A stretch of 64,000 nt of DNA from Sarcophilus harrisii (GCF_902635505.1 NC_045426.1:331876374-331940373); one strand, 5' to 3'. Counted from the stretch's first letter, positions 12,198-24,079 are shown. Translations and numbers: made by a program. The notes: generated by a model from the sequence alone, not told the origin.

Positions 12198-12559
12198 AAT
12201 TCTTGGGCCTAAGTTTTATTACCTTTACATCAATAGTCTTATATAAACAAGGTAAATTTTAAGCTGACATTGGACGTAAATACTTTTTTTTTGCCTTCTT
12301 TAGTTTTTGAAGAAAAGAGCTCCAAATAAAAACATAACAAAAGTCCTGAAGATGAATCAGCACCCTTTCATTTTAATAAGAATTTCCTGTGAAAGAAGGA
12401 TAAGTAAAATTCCCAGGTGCCAGTTTCTCTCATGCAAGAAATCAGCCCAAATTAACTTTTCATGGGGCTGGTATATTAACAGTACTCTTTCATCACTCTT
12501 CTGGGTCCATTCAACTATTGGCTCAGCCATTTTTTATTGACCTATCAGCCCACAAAATT

Positions 12560-12830
12560 TATTAATATTCTACTAAGTCTCAGATACTGGCTTAAATACT
12601 AGAATACAAAAATATAAAGTGTTCACATATTATGTGGAAGATAACATAAACACATGAAATTATGCACAAAATATTCACAAGTTAATTTATGGGAGGGTAC
12701 CATACTAGGAGCTGGAAGAGACATTTTATATGGAAGATAATGTTAGAGCAAAACTTCAAAGAAAACTAAGGAATCTAAAATATGGAACTTGGAAGAGAGT
12801 GTCCTAGCATGTCAGACCATAAGAGAAAGT
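12560..12830 (-). repeat. Possible old interspersed repeat downstream of the OR13F1-like gene
   Basis: ctaagtctcagatactggc, agaatacaaaaatataaag, gaagataacataaacac and gggtaccatactaggag resemble a marsupial repeat also glimpsed at 14,630-14,830 and 22,230-22,470. Family not named with confidence. Confidence 0.35.
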
Positions 12831-12846
12831 TGTAGAAATCTAAAAA

Positions 12847-12900
12847 TATAAGGAGGAGGAGGAGGAGGAGGAGGAGGAAGAGGTGGATGAGGAGGAGATG
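12847..12900 (+). repeat. GGA trinucleotide microsatellite
   Basis: A run of AGG/GGA repeats, nine or so units, then impure GAGG/GATG units. Confidence 0.85.
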
Positions 12901-13214
12901 ATCCAAGGATTTGCACCTGTGTGGAAATCAAAGCTTCTGGTCACTAATCTCAATGTTCTCCTGACTTCCAAGACTTATTTGAAGTTCTCATTATACACTT
13001 GAATTTAGACATAGAGGGGAATAATTTCTTATTTTAAAATTTCAAGATGAGAAAATGAGAACTCAGAGAGAGCAATTAACCTGACCAAAATCATATACTT
13101 AATACATAACCCCTTCAGGATCCAAACAACATTTTTCTGACTCCAAATTCAGCACTCCCCCATTCTACATCCCCATCTTGCCGCCTACATTATTGAGAGA
13201 AAGCGCATTAGTGG

Positions 13215-13422
13215 GGGAATATCTTGGTAACCCAGTGCAGTCAGAAAAAGTAGAGTTCAAATTTTACCTCAGACTAGTAGTGTGACACTAGGCAAGTCAC
13301 TTAATACCTGATCTGTATAAACTTGGAGAAGGAAATGGCAAACCACTTTGGTATATTTTCCAAGAAAATCTTGCAGGCAGCTAGGCCATGGGACGATATG
13401 GAGTTAGACATGACAAAATAAT
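13215..13422 (+). mobile_element. Marsupial tRNA-related SINE
   Basis: ggcaagtcacttaatacctg, cttggagaaggaaatggcaa, ccaagaaaatcttg and tggagttagacatgac: a classic marsupial SINE body and tail. Confidence 0.75.
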
Positions 13423-14620
13423 TGATCTAAGGGTCTTTCTCTTACATATTTTTAATGCGGCATTAATTAGCAATACTATTTAGAATTGTCATTTCATATT
13501 AAGAAAAACTTGTTGTTCAAAGCAGGCCAGTAGGATTTTATAAAAGGAATATAGAAGACATAGATACATATGTAATCAAGAGATATTTTTTAAGAATAGA
13601 AACTTTTCCACCTTTTCAGGGTTCTAAGAAGATTTACATAAATGTTTCATGTATTAGTTCTTCTATTAATCATATAAATAGAATAAACTACATTTTCAGA
13701 ACAGAACTGCCCTAGTAGTCAGTTAGCAAGACATGGAAATGTTTTCAAATAAAAACTCAGGAAATATATATGCCTCCTCACTTTGGAATAAATGGAGGAC
13801 AATTTTCCAAGAAAGTCTTCACGTGCCAAAAAAGGAAAGATACAAAGGCTCCTTTCTCTTTGCTTCTACAGTCAAAACCACTTTCTGTTGTCATTTAGTG
13901 TTATTTTGCTTTACTTCATAGACTATCACCTAGCTTCTGATCTTTTGGTTTCTTGTACTTGTGGCTCAGCCACCATAATTACAGTCTCAAATCTTGGATG
14001 AATCCTTTGTCTTTTGTTCTGCTATAGAAAAGGCTGACTGAGATTATTCAAAAAATTCAGGATTTTTCATCCAAGTCTAGAGCACAACTCACTACCAAAA
14101 GTACAGCCAGGCAAATGAAAGTTGATGAGGAACCTATTATATTAACCTGCAACATTGTTTTAAATTTCAGTTCTGTAAATCAGCATATTATCTCTCCACA
14201 TATAGATTAAATGCCAAAGTTATTCATAAAAATACTAAGAAATACATGAGAAAAAATACATTTTAGAGACAATTACAGACGTATTTTTAGTACTTTGAGA
14301 ACTCTCTTTAAGTTACTATAAATTGGGTAGGTGTCCCTCATGAGATCCACTCATACTACTATCAGTAACCAAAGTTAGTACAAATATATTACTACACATA
14401 TGTCATCACTCCATTTTCATCACAAGAATAGTATGGGTTTGTCTCACTGACCTTAAAAAATACCAACAGGCTCCAGACTGGGATTTGTATTCTAGCCACA
14501 GTAAACATCAGTGTATGTGTACACTATATGTAAGGACTTGACAAGAGATCCATATGTGAAGAAGATGAGAATTCTGATTTAGAATACTTCATATCTGTTG
14601 GTTATTAGGCTAGCTAGTAT
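13422..14620. other. No gene or clear repeat recognised
   Basis: 1.2 kb of AT-rich sequence without family landmarks or a convincing frame. Confidence 0.45.
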
Positions 14621-14830
14621 GTAAGTATCTTCTTGTTACCAGGCACTGTGCTAAGCATGAAGGATACAAAGAAAGTAAAAAACTAAAAAAAAAAAAAAAA
14701 AAAAGCATCTATTCTCAAGAAGTTCAGAGTCTTCTAGAGGTATGAAGTATAACATGGAAATGACTATGTACAAACGAAATATATGCAGGATATCTGCAGA
14801 GAGAAAGTGCTTATCTGAAGAACTGAGTTT
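14620..14830 (-). repeat. Possible old interspersed repeat with A-run
   Basis: ccaggcactgtgctaagcat, gaaggatacaaagaaag, a 22-base A run (about 14,684-14,705), then ttctcaagaagttcagagtc. Same loose pattern as 22,260-22,340. Confidence 0.4.
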
Positions 14831-14914
14831 TAGTAAATAAAGTAAAATAAAGTACTGTCTAAGAAATAGAGTAGTAGATCTGTGTAATAGATTAGGTACA
14901 TAATACACAGTAGA

Positions 14915-16330
14915 AAATTACCATAGTAATCCAATATTTGACAAAGCTAAAAATCCAGGGTTTTGAGACAAACACTTACTATCTGAAAAAAGAACTGCTT
15001 GGAAAATTAATAAACAATTTGTCAGAGACTGGGTAAAGATAAATTCATATAAAAAAGATAAATTCAAAATGGGTACATTATTTAAATATAAAGAATAGTT
15101 CCATCAGCAAATTAGGAAACTATAAAATAGTTGAAGTGGCAGATTTATAGAATAAGGAAAGAATTTTGGCCAAATAGAAAATAGGGATATATTATAGGAT
15201 ATAAAACTGATAATGTTGATAATATTAAATCAACAATTTTTTTGCACAAAAAAACCAATGAAGCCAAAATTAGAAGGAAATTTTTTTTAAAAAACTGGAA
15301 GTGTAAGATTTACTGAAAGTTTCTCTAAGAAAGCTCCCATTTCTTAAATATATAAAGAATGAGAAAAATTTGTAAGAATATAAGTGATTTTCTCACTTAT
15401 ACATGTTCAAAGTATATGAACAGGCAGTTTTCAAGAAAAGAAATCAAAGCTATTTATACTATATGACAAAATACCCTAAATAACTGTTGATTAGAGAAAT
15501 GCAAATTTTAAAATTCTAAGGTACTACTCCACACGTAGCATATTGACTAATATAACAGAAAAGGAAAATAGTAATTGTTGGAGGGATGTGGGAAAATCGA
15601 GACACTAATATACTATTGGTGGAGATATGAACTGATCCAACTATTCTGGAGAACAATTTGAAACTATTCTCATTGGGCCACAAAACTATGTTTACCTTTT
15701 AAATTTAGCAAAAGCCACTACTTGCTTTTGTTCCCCAACGAGATTTAAGGGGGAAAAAAGGAAAAAAACCTAGATGTACAAAAATATTTATAGCAGCTCT
15801 TTTTGTCAATGCAAAGAACTGGAAATTGAGGGAATGCCCATCAATTGGGGAATCACTGAACAAGTTGTAGTATATGTTGTAGTGAAATACTATTACATTA
15901 TAAAAATAATGTGTATAATATTTTGAGAAAAACACGGAAAGATAAGCATAAATTGATATGAAGTGAAGTGATCAGGACCAGAGAACATTACTCACAGTAA
16001 CAGCAATATTGTAAGATGATCAACTATGATCATAGTTGATCATCTTACTTAGCTATTCTCATCAATACAATACAGCTCTGAAGGACTCATAATGAAAAAT
16101 GCAGTTCACCTCCAAAGAAAGAACTGATGGAGCCTAATTGTAGATCAAAGCATAGGTTTTTTTTCATTTTATTTTTTAATCTATATTTTCTTTCACATGA
16201 CATATTTTATATTATTGCACATATATAACCCATATCAAATTGGTTATCTTTTCAAATAATGGGGAAAGAAAAAAAGGAGAGGATGTGAAACTCAAAAAAA
16301 GTTTTCAAATGAATGTTAAGAATGTTTACA
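14915..16330 (+). mobile_element. Old L1 fragment (ORF2 3' part and 3' UTR) with a palindrome
   Basis: Runs from the ORF2 connecting region through ttgattagagaaatgcaaat, tgttggagggatgtggg and catcaattggggaatca to 3' UTR sequence (ccaaagaaagaactgatgg) and an A-rich end. A 38-bp perfect palindrome lies in its 3' UTR at 16,011-16,048. Confidence 0.82.
16011..16048. repeat. 38-bp perfect palindrome in an L1 3' UTR
   Basis: The left half gtaagatgatcaactatga is followed by its exact reverse complement with no spacer. The first flanking pair does not match, so the symmetry is exactly 38 bases. The element around it is an old L1 3' UTR. Confidence 0.95.
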
Positions 16331-17034
16331 TATAATTGAAAACATTTTTTAAAAATCAAAAAAGGAAGGAAAGGAAAGGAAACTGAGAAAAATTTACAAA
16401 AATCTGATATATTAGATAGGAAGTCTCTTAGTTAATTCCATGAGAATATTAAAGTAGGACAGGAAATATCTTTAAAAAGTAGATATTTTCTTCAAGACAG
16501 GAGACAAGATAATTTTTACCTTGGATCTGAGCTTTGTGAATATGGTGCTCATTTGTGTTAATTTATAAAGAACAGTGAAAAAATTGAAGTAATAATTTTG
16601 AAACATAAACTTAAGACATGTTAGGGTTATGAAGGATCAGGAAAGTATAGTATAAGATTGATGTGGAGGAAGATAAAGGTTTTTATCACTGCAAATTTGT
16701 AAACACTATTTTAATACTAGCTTATTGTACTTAATTATGAGATATCTTTTATTAGCAATTAAGAAAGATTATGCTTGCAAAAAGAAGTGGAAATGCACAA
16801 GTCTAACACCTTGTAACTATTGTATCAAATGTAATATATTCACAAGATTAAACATGACAAGTCACAATTTAAAATACAATCTTCTATTTACATTTTGGTG
16901 CTTATTAAATCTAAGATCACCAAAAAAAACTTTAAAAAAATAAGGAATAAACCTGTAATTCTACTGTTAAATGGAATCCTCAAATGAAAAAAAGTTTTCT
17001 ATACAAGCCGATTGTCACTTTCTTTTCAGCTTGT

Positions 17035-17150
17035 TGTCTCAGAGAGTTATCTAGACAATAGAGAGGTTGAGTTACTTGCTCTTGGTCATCCAATCAGTAT
17101 AAGACAGAAACAGGAGCAAATCTAGGATATTATTGAATTTAAAACTTATT
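17035..17150 (-). mobile_element. MIR-like SINE fragment, antisense
   Basis: gagaggttgagttacttgct followed by cttggtcatccaatcag, a short decayed antisense SINE pattern. Confidence 0.4.
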
Positions 17151-17497
17151 CTCCTTGTATTCTCCCTTTTATAACGATATCTATAAATAAAGATAAATTT
17201 TATATTGCAATGAAGATTAGCCATCAAAAATATTTTTGATTCATATAAAGTAATATTTAATAGGTTTTTTAAAATCATAAATCCTCTCTATAATATCACT
17301 TCCTATGTGAATATGTGTATGCTGTATTTCATTCATGTAGTTAACTTTCACATTTATTCAGTGGAATTAGTATCTCATAATTGACAGTAAGTTTTTGTTT
17401 TATAGATTCTTTTATTGCTTAATTTTCCCCTATGCTTTTGTGTAGCATTTTTATAAGTTCTTGACATTACAATTTTGAAAAACTTTATATATCTGAA

Positions 17498-17735
17498 CAG
17501 CTAAGGGGCACAGTGGATAGAGATCAAGAAGATCTAATTTAAATCTAGCTTCAAAGACTCACTACTTGTGTGACTCTGGCTAAGTCATTTAACCACTGTT
17601 GGGGACAATAATAGTACCTGCCTCCCAAAGTTGTTGGGGTGAGAAGCTAATGAGATAATAATTGTAAAGGGCTAAGCATAATGTCTGGTATATAGAAAGT
17701 TCTATGTAGATGTTAGCTATTATTATCAATAATAA
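17498..17735 (+). mobile_element. Marsupial core-SINE (Mar1-like)
   Basis: cagctaaggggcacagtgga, ggctaagtcatttaaccact, ctaatgagataataattgta and gttagctattattat tail. Confidence 0.75.
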
Positions 17736-18080
17736 CATTAGGAAAGTACTTAACAATATGGTTGGAAATGTGGTGAAATATGGTGTCCATCTAAAACTAA
17801 GTATTGTGTTTTCTCTGAAGATCTTGTAAAATAATTAGTTTATGAATTAAAATGTTATTACCATTTTAGATATATTGTTTTAGCTGAAATATGCCATAGT
17901 TTGAACTGCAAGGTTTTTCCATTTTCTTTTTTCCATCATTCTTCTTTTAGAGACAATACCAGTGTAGTAGACAAAAAGCTTGTTTCTTAGAGTACTCTAA
18001 TTCCAAGCCAAACTGCAAACCATTTTATAATAATTCAAACAATTAAAAAGTGAAGCCTCTTTAATGAAAATTTTAAATCC

Positions 18081-18192
18081 TAATTATGGTAATCACCAGA
18101 GCTAGAGTTCTTGGTTTCAACTTTGTGTCATTCTTAATATGATAAGCATGTAAGTCATAAATTTTAAAAAATGCTAAAGGGACAAACAAAGG
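18081..18192 (-). mobile_element. CR1/L3 LINE fragment, antisense arm
   Basis: Reverse complement of the same CR1/L3 reverse transcriptase segment as 18,700-18,812 (atgcttatcatattaagaat, gacacaaagttgaaaccaag). See the inverted-repeat feature. Confidence 0.55.
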
Positions 18193-18246
18193 ATCAGGGG
18201 GAAGTGGATGAGGGATTAAATGAGGCAGGCTTTTCTGACTGGGAAA

Positions 18247-18475
18247 ATATAGTAGCACATTGGATAGAGGGATAAAACTGGAATAAGGAAGACCTCATTT
18301 CAAATGTGGCTCATACAAATGTTACCCTGGGCAAGTGATTAAATCTGTTTATCTCAAGTTCTTCATTTATAACAGATGGACAATGACACCTACATCCCAG
18401 GGTAGCAAGAATAGTGTGATAATAAAAATGATATAATATGTGCAAAATGCTCTGCAAATCTCAAAGTGTACCAAT
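18247..18475 (+). mobile_element. Marsupial core-SINE (Mar1-like) in the loop of an inverted repeat
   Basis: gtagcacattggatagaggg, gggcaagtgattaaatctg, then cagatggacaatgacaccta and a truncated tail. Confidence 0.7.
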
Positions 18476-18589
18476 ATCTGCTGTGTCATGAGTACATCTA
18501 TTCCATTCAGACTATTAGTTTCTATACTTGAGTGAAATTTGTCTATATTTTCTCTTGTGTTCAAAATGGAGAGACATAGGCTGAATGAT

Positions 18590-18830
18590 GAGGGACCTAC
18601 ATGGATTCATAACTGATTGAAGTAACGGACCAGATCATTGGGGTGATCATTGCTGAATTGATGTCAACTAACTGGAAGCATCTAGTGTTGTGTCCACAAC
18701 CTTTGCTTTGACATCTCAGCAATTTTTTATCAGTGACTTGCCTGCTTATCTTATTCATGGATAAGACAAAGTTGAAACCAAGAACATTTGTTCTATGGAT
18801 TGCCAGAATTAGACTGAATCAGTTATATAG
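18590..18830 (+). mobile_element. CR1/L3 LINE reverse transcriptase fragment
   Basis: Reads like the CR1/L3 reverse transcriptase region: catggattcataactg, gatgtcaactaactggaagc, then tttttatcagtgacttgcc before the position of the catalytic aspartates (atggataagacaaagttg). Decayed, with no open frame. Its right part forms an inverted repeat with 18,081-18,192. Confidence 0.6.
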
Positions 18831-19479
18831 TTATGTCTACTTCCCATTGTGTTTAGCAAGGCAAAATGAGAGGTTTTTTTTCTATTTTGCATTTCATTTA
18901 TTATGCTATCAATTAAAATAGTTTTAAAAGTTTCATTTGATTAGATTGTTGAAACATCCCTAAAGCTTTGAAGTTGCTAACTTTCACATAGTTCCTATAT
19001 AAATCTTCAAATGACTTCAGGGATTACAAACATTCTCTAAGGAACACCAAAGAAAGGTTGTAGGTATGGAGAATTTGTACATAGATTTAATGACTGATCA
19101 TTTAGAACTGTCAAGGCTAGAGCAGGCATCTAAAGCAGAATTTGAAGATCAGTAGTGTTTTAATGCCATGGCCTTATAATAGAAGTGGTAGCATTCTGTC
19201 GATCCTGGTCATATTAAGAGTATTTTTGAATTTTAAGAATTCAACCCTTTCTTCCAATATGTATGAGAAACAATGGCAGAAGAAAGATGATGGTGTAAAT
19301 AGACATTAGTAAAAACATTGGTAGTCACATACAAGACAAATACATAGCAGAAACAGGTTGCATGTATGTGTGTATGTGTGTGTGTGTTTGGTGTTCCTTT
19401 TAGTCACCAAGACATTTTAGGAAATGTGTATAAAGTAGATTCTTTGGTTCAAAAAGTCGGAGGAACATCACTTCAGTAA

Positions 19480-19570
19480 GGAGAAGGAAGGAACAAAAGA
19501 AAAAAGGTGTAGGAAGAAAAGAACAAGAAGGAAAAGGAGGAGGAAGAAGAAGAGGAGGAGGAGAAGTTCT
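19480..19570 (+). repeat. Purine (GA)-rich low-complexity tract
   Basis: About 90 bases of A and G with few pyrimidines, with aggaggaagaagaagagg-type runs. It interrupts the homology of unit 1 to units 2 and 3. Confidence 0.7.
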
Positions 19571-20526
19571 GGCTCTCACATTGAGGTAAATTAAAATGAT
19601 GGGGATTATTTTGGGAAAAATAATTTTCAATAATGGACATGGAAGTGAGAAGTGGAACTGGATATTGAAAAGGAAATTCACATACAATGAGGAAATTTTA
19701 TTCAATGATATGTAAGGTCACTCCCAGCTCAAAAACTAGGATATTATTATCCTGTCTTTTGTGAGGGCATCCATGTAAGATAGATTGAACCAAATCAGAA
19801 AACTTATAATAAAAGATGAAGATAATTCCAAAGGGACATCCAATAGAGCAGAAGGACATTCTCTCTAAGCTTTCAGTGTTCTCAACTATAAAAAATATGA
19901 ATTCTGAGGTTCCTTCTAGTTCTTTCATGAGAAGTCACTTGCAGCTCTGATATTTTCTGTCAGTCTGAGTTCCATTTTTAAAAATCCTTTCTGGCTATGA
20001 AGTAACCAATATCTACTGTGTCATCAATCCATCTTCTAGTCCATTCAGACTTTCAGTTTCTGTACATGCACCAATATTTCTTCAGACTCAAACATTCTGT
20101 AATTGTGATTTCAAAATTCTGTATGGCCGAGTTTAAGACCAAGCATAGCCACACCCTAGGCCCCTATTTATACCTCACAGAAAAAAATGATTGTATATCA
20201 CTTCTTTCTCTTTTCAGATATGTTCAGCAGCATGGTTTATTATCAAAAATAAAATGTGAAAATGTGAAAAATGAGAGTAGAGGCTGTTCATTTTTGGTAT
20301 TTCTCTAACATTTAGCACTGTAACTGGCATATTTGATTGATTAGTTGTATGAACTCTTCTGGTCCTATCTTTTTAAATATACCTTCTTGATCTTTTATTT
20401 TGACTTGCTATATTCTTTTCTCATGTGATGTGTTAATAATCCCAACATAATCTTCATCTCTCTCCCCTGGTATTGTTGGAAACATGAATTCTCATTTATG
20501 GGGGAATAAAGGAGCTTGTGTGTGCT

Positions 20527-20765
20527 GACCAGGGACACTAGATAGAATATTGAACCTTAAGTAAGAAAGACTTCAATTAAAATATGGCCTCAAACATTAA
20601 TAATCTCTGTTTATCACATTTTTTTCATCTATAAAAGGGGGTAATGATACCTACACTCCAGAATTGTTGCAAGTATAAAAAGCCATAATATATGTAATGT
20701 GCTTTCCAATCCTAAAAGTGCTACATAAATGCTAATCAGTAGTAGTAATATCATTATTATTATTA
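20527..20765 (+). mobile_element. Marsupial core-SINE (Mar1-like)
   Basis: ggacactagatagaatattg, gggggtaatgatacctacac, ttgttgcaagtataaaaag and gctacataaatgctaatcag with a TTA-rich tail. Confidence 0.7.
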
Positions 20766-21009
20766 TAGGGGACTACAATAATCTTATGTATTCCATACAT
20801 TTTTATGGAATTAGACATATAATCTCAAATTTCATAAAACCATTCTAACTGGATTAGTATTATTAAACTTCAGATAGTCCCTCAGTGATATAAAGTATTA
20901 TTTTATTCATTTCTGATTGACTTCCCATTACATATTTCAAAGTACATAACACTTGATTTTTTTCATTAGAGCCCCAGTTCCCCCAGTACCCCCTCCTTTT
21001 TACCAACTC

Positions 21010-21125
21010 AAAGACTCAGAGATCTAATATAAAAAGAACCAGTGGTCATCTAATCTAACTCTCATTTTATAGACAAGATAACTGAGGTCCAGAGTGGCTA
21101 AAGGACTCACTCAAGTGAGAAAAAA
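21010..21125 (-). mobile_element. MIR-like SINE fragment, antisense
   Basis: gtggtcatctaatctaactc, tcattttatagacaagataa, ctgaggtccagagtgg. Confidence 0.5.
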
Positions 21126-21654
21126 TTAACATTATTGAAAACTAATTGTGGGAATTGAATAAACTATACTAACTCCAACTTGTGGCTCAGTTCTGGAATT
21201 AATTCAGTTCCTTCTCTATTCAATTATGTGTCTATTCCAACTTCTGTCCTCTGGAGGGAAAAAAAAAATTATTTAATTATGAGAAGTGGGAGAAAATCTT
21301 ATTGGATTATTTGAACCTAGCTCTGCAACTGGAAAATTGGATCACCTCTACCTGTTGCTTAGAGATCCTTAACTAAATAACTACCATGAAAGTCCTATAG
21401 CAAAAGGCCTTAATAAAATCCAAAGATGCTGATCAGAAACCCGTCAGATCTAAAAATTGCTGCAAGAAGTTTTTTCACAAATGTGTATCTCAAGCAATCC
21501 ATATGTCTTATTGAAAAACTGACCAATATGGATAATTAGTTATTGTTTCCATGTTCCCTTGATTGTTTAGAGATACTTGGGGAATGGGGCATCTTTTTTC
21601 ACCTAAATTCAGGGAATTGCAGCTGTTCATTTTACCCCTCCCAAACTGAAAAGT

Positions 21655-21702
21655 ATGTATGTGTGTGTGTGTGTGTGTGTGTGCGTGTGTATATATATAT
21701 AA
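21655..21702 (+). repeat. TG/TA dinucleotide microsatellite
   Basis: A run of (TG)n with one interruption (gcg), followed by (TA)n. Confidence 0.9.
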
Positions 21703-22474
21703 AATTATAATAAATTTCATTGATTTTTTTATTGTTTTAAATATATAAAAGCCTATCTTTCCCTGCATCCAGGATCCAGGAGTAAGGTGAGGAAGTTTGG
21801 TCCCATTTTGTTAGGTAATTGGCACACATTGAATGATAAAACAATATGCTTAGAAGATCAAAACTTTATTTTCTTCAGTCTTTAGTTTCATCTTTAGTTC
21901 ATATATATAATAAATCAGAGGTGAGATCTGAAGTTCTGACTTCAGAGCCAATATTCTTTCTATTGTACTTTTCCTACTTTTATTTACTTTTCCTACTTTA
22001 TTGAAATCACATTTTCTAGCCTTTGTTCTCTCATCTTCCCCTCTTTATTAGTCATAATTATTATTGATTTTGATTGATCTTCTTTTCTAAATTCCTGTTT
22101 AAAATAAAAGTTTCATTTATGCTTTGTAATAATCATGTGGTCACAACCTAATAAATCTGCACCTAATAGAAACATCTTTTCTAACAAAGAAAGATTGCTA
22201 AACCAAAGTTAATTTTAGATTACATATTGGTCAATTAGTCAAATACAATTTTAGTGCTTATGATAGGGTGGACACTGTGCTAAGTGCTTCAAAGAAAGGC
22301 AGATAGTTTCTTCTCTCAAAGAGTTCATATTCTTAAGGAAGTGAGAAAATGAAACAGCTATGTATAAAATATATATGTATCAGTGTATGTAGTTACAGAT
22401 ATATCAAAATTGGAGGTAATCAAGAGAAGAAAGGTACTAGCACTAAAGGAGATCAGGTAAAGCTTCTTACTGAC

Positions 22475-22665
22475 CAGGAGTAGGAAACCTTTTTTTCTGC
22501 CACGGGCCATTTGGATATTTATATCATTCATGAGCCATACAAAATCATCAATTTATAGAACTCAATCAGTGGGAGGTTGTTGTGCTTAGCTTTCAGCTTA
22601 TCATCATCTGCAGTTGCCTTAGCAAATGAATTAATAGGCCTTATACAGCATGGGCTAGACACCTG
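22475..22665. mobile_element. Short non-autonomous hAT-like DNA transposon
   Basis: Ends CAGGAGTAGG and (reverse complement) CAGGTGTCTAG resemble hAT termini. The interior has ctgccacgggccatttgg and catgagccatac typical of such elements. It interrupts the antisense LINE at 22,230-23,880. The flanking 8-bp duplication is not clean. Confidence 0.5.
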
Positions 22666-22952
22666 TTATAGAAACTTTCTCAACTTTCATTGAGGTTTAA
22701 AGGAAACCAGGAAAGCTAATAGAGAGATAAGGAGGGAGAGATTCCCAGTTATGGGAGAAAACTGGTAAAAATAACCAGTCAGGAGTTGCATGTCCTGGTA
22801 AAGCAACAACAAAGAGGCCATTATCACCGGATCAAAGAGAATTGGGGTGGAAAAATGTGTAAGAAGATAAAAAATGTTGGAAAAGGATGGATTATGGAGA
22901 GATTTAAAAAAGCAAAATTGGAGAAAATAGTGATCCCTGGAGTTCATTGAAC

Positions 22953-22983
22953 AGGGGCGGGGGGCGGGGGAGGGGGGTAGGGA
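22953..22983 (+). repeat. G-rich tract with G-quadruplex pattern
   Basis: Four or more G runs of four to six bases separated by one- or two-base spacers (C, C, A, TA) inside AT-rich sequence and within an old antisense LINE. Confidence 0.75.
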
Positions 22984-24059
22984 GGAGAGGGTTGACAAGT
23001 CTGATTTGCATTTTAGGGAGACCAATTTGCAACTGAGGAGATGATGAATTAGAGCATGGAAATCAATAAGTGGTTATTACAAAAGTTCAGGCATGAAATG
23101 ATGTGAGCCTGCACCACAGTGGTAACAATAATACTGGAGAGGAGAAATATAAAGACATTAGAAGCAATGGAATTGGGCAACTGATTGGACAATAAGGAAA
23201 TTTTTGATAGAAAGTGAATAGTTAAGAATAACATCTAGCTGTAAGCCTACATGGGTTGCACCACCAAAAAAAAAATAGAGAAATTTGGAAGAGAGGAGGA
23301 TTTGGGAAGAAAATATTGATTCAATTTTGGACATGTTCTGTTTAAGATGTCCACAAGATATTCTTTTTGTGATATCAATAGACAGTAGAAGATGTGATAA
23401 CAGTAATCATCTGCATAGAAATGATAGTTGAATCCATGAGAGCTGAGATTGCCAAGTAAAATAAAATACAGAAGAAAGAACACCTAGAACAGAGTCTTAA
23501 GAGAAAGCCATGATACACAGGAATGAGCTAGATGAATATTCAACAAATGAGACTGAGAAAGAACTGTCAGAAAGGTGGGAAGAAAATCAGGGGAGAGTCA
23601 CATCACACACACATACAAATATACACATATTCACACATACATACAAACCAAAACAGGAAAGAATATGAATATGAAAGAGAAGAGTATGGAGCCTCAGCAT
23701 CAAAAGTTACAGCAAAGTCAAGAAAAGTAAGGTTTGGGAAAAAAATATTAGATTTGATTATTAGACCATTGGTAACTGGAGAAAATAATTTCAGCTAAAT
23801 GATAGAATCTGAAGCTACACTACAGAGAGTTTAGAAGAAAGTGAGAGGAAAGGAAGTGGAGGCATTGTAATCTAACTTCTGTCCCTACTCCTTTACAAAA
23901 ATCACCCTCTAGTGCTAAATTTATTGTTTTTATCATTAGAAATGTAAGTAAAACAAATATTGGGAAATGGGTTAAATTTACAGTTTAGATTATGAAACTG
24001 ACTATGAATATATTACAATTATCCACTGTTGCTGTTCATTCCAATTACTTTGATGTGTG

Positions 24060-24079
24060 CTCTCTTCTAAATATTGCAG
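24060..24079 (+). promoter_or_regulatory. Candidate 3' splice site before OR13D1-like copy 1
   Basis: CTCTCTTCTAAATATTGCAG is followed by GTGACA and, 20 bases on, the chosen ATG. The same acceptor/GTGACA pairing precedes copy 3 (TATAG/GTGACA at 56,939-56,949), which supports a conserved exon boundary. Copy 2 lacks it. Confidence 0.6.

Larger units (their letters stand above)
16330..18080. other. Mostly unassigned sequence
   Basis: Apart from the antisense SINE piece at 17,035 and the SINE at 17,498, nothing is recognised. Frames here are short and AT-driven. Confidence 0.4.
18081..18812. repeat. Imperfect inverted repeat, arms 18,081-18,192 and 18,700-18,812
   Basis: The two arms of about 112 bases match in reverse complement over most positions by eye. 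The core shared word is acaaagttgaaaccaagaac (18,107-18,126 in reverse complement; 18,759-18,778). The loop holds a SINE (18,247-18,475) and CR1/L3 sequence. Because the shared core departs from my recalled CR1/L3 consensus, a local inverted duplication is more likely than two independent insertions. Confidence 0.6.
20770..22230. other. Unassigned interior of unit 1
   Basis: Holds an antisense MIR piece (21,010) and the TG/TA microsatellite (21,655). The rest shows no gene or clear repeat. Confidence 0.4.
22230..23880 (-). mobile_element. L2/CR1-clade LINE, antisense, with reverse transcriptase remnant
   Basis: The minus strand carries a fragment ILLGNLSSHGFNYHFYADD at about 23,406-23,462, in which YADD (23,406-23,417) is the reverse transcriptase catalytic box. 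It is followed by CPKLNQYFLPKSS, typical of non-LTR elements of the L2/CR1 group. Downstream minus-strand parts include gtgcaggctcacatcatttc and the 3' tail. It is interrupted by a hAT-like insertion at 22,475-22,665. All frames are broken. Confidence 0.7.

Noticed and set aside
23247-23483. Minus-strand frame with YADD as a reverse transcriptase gene
   Set aside because: Only a decayed L2/CR1-clade LINE remnant; no complete domain.
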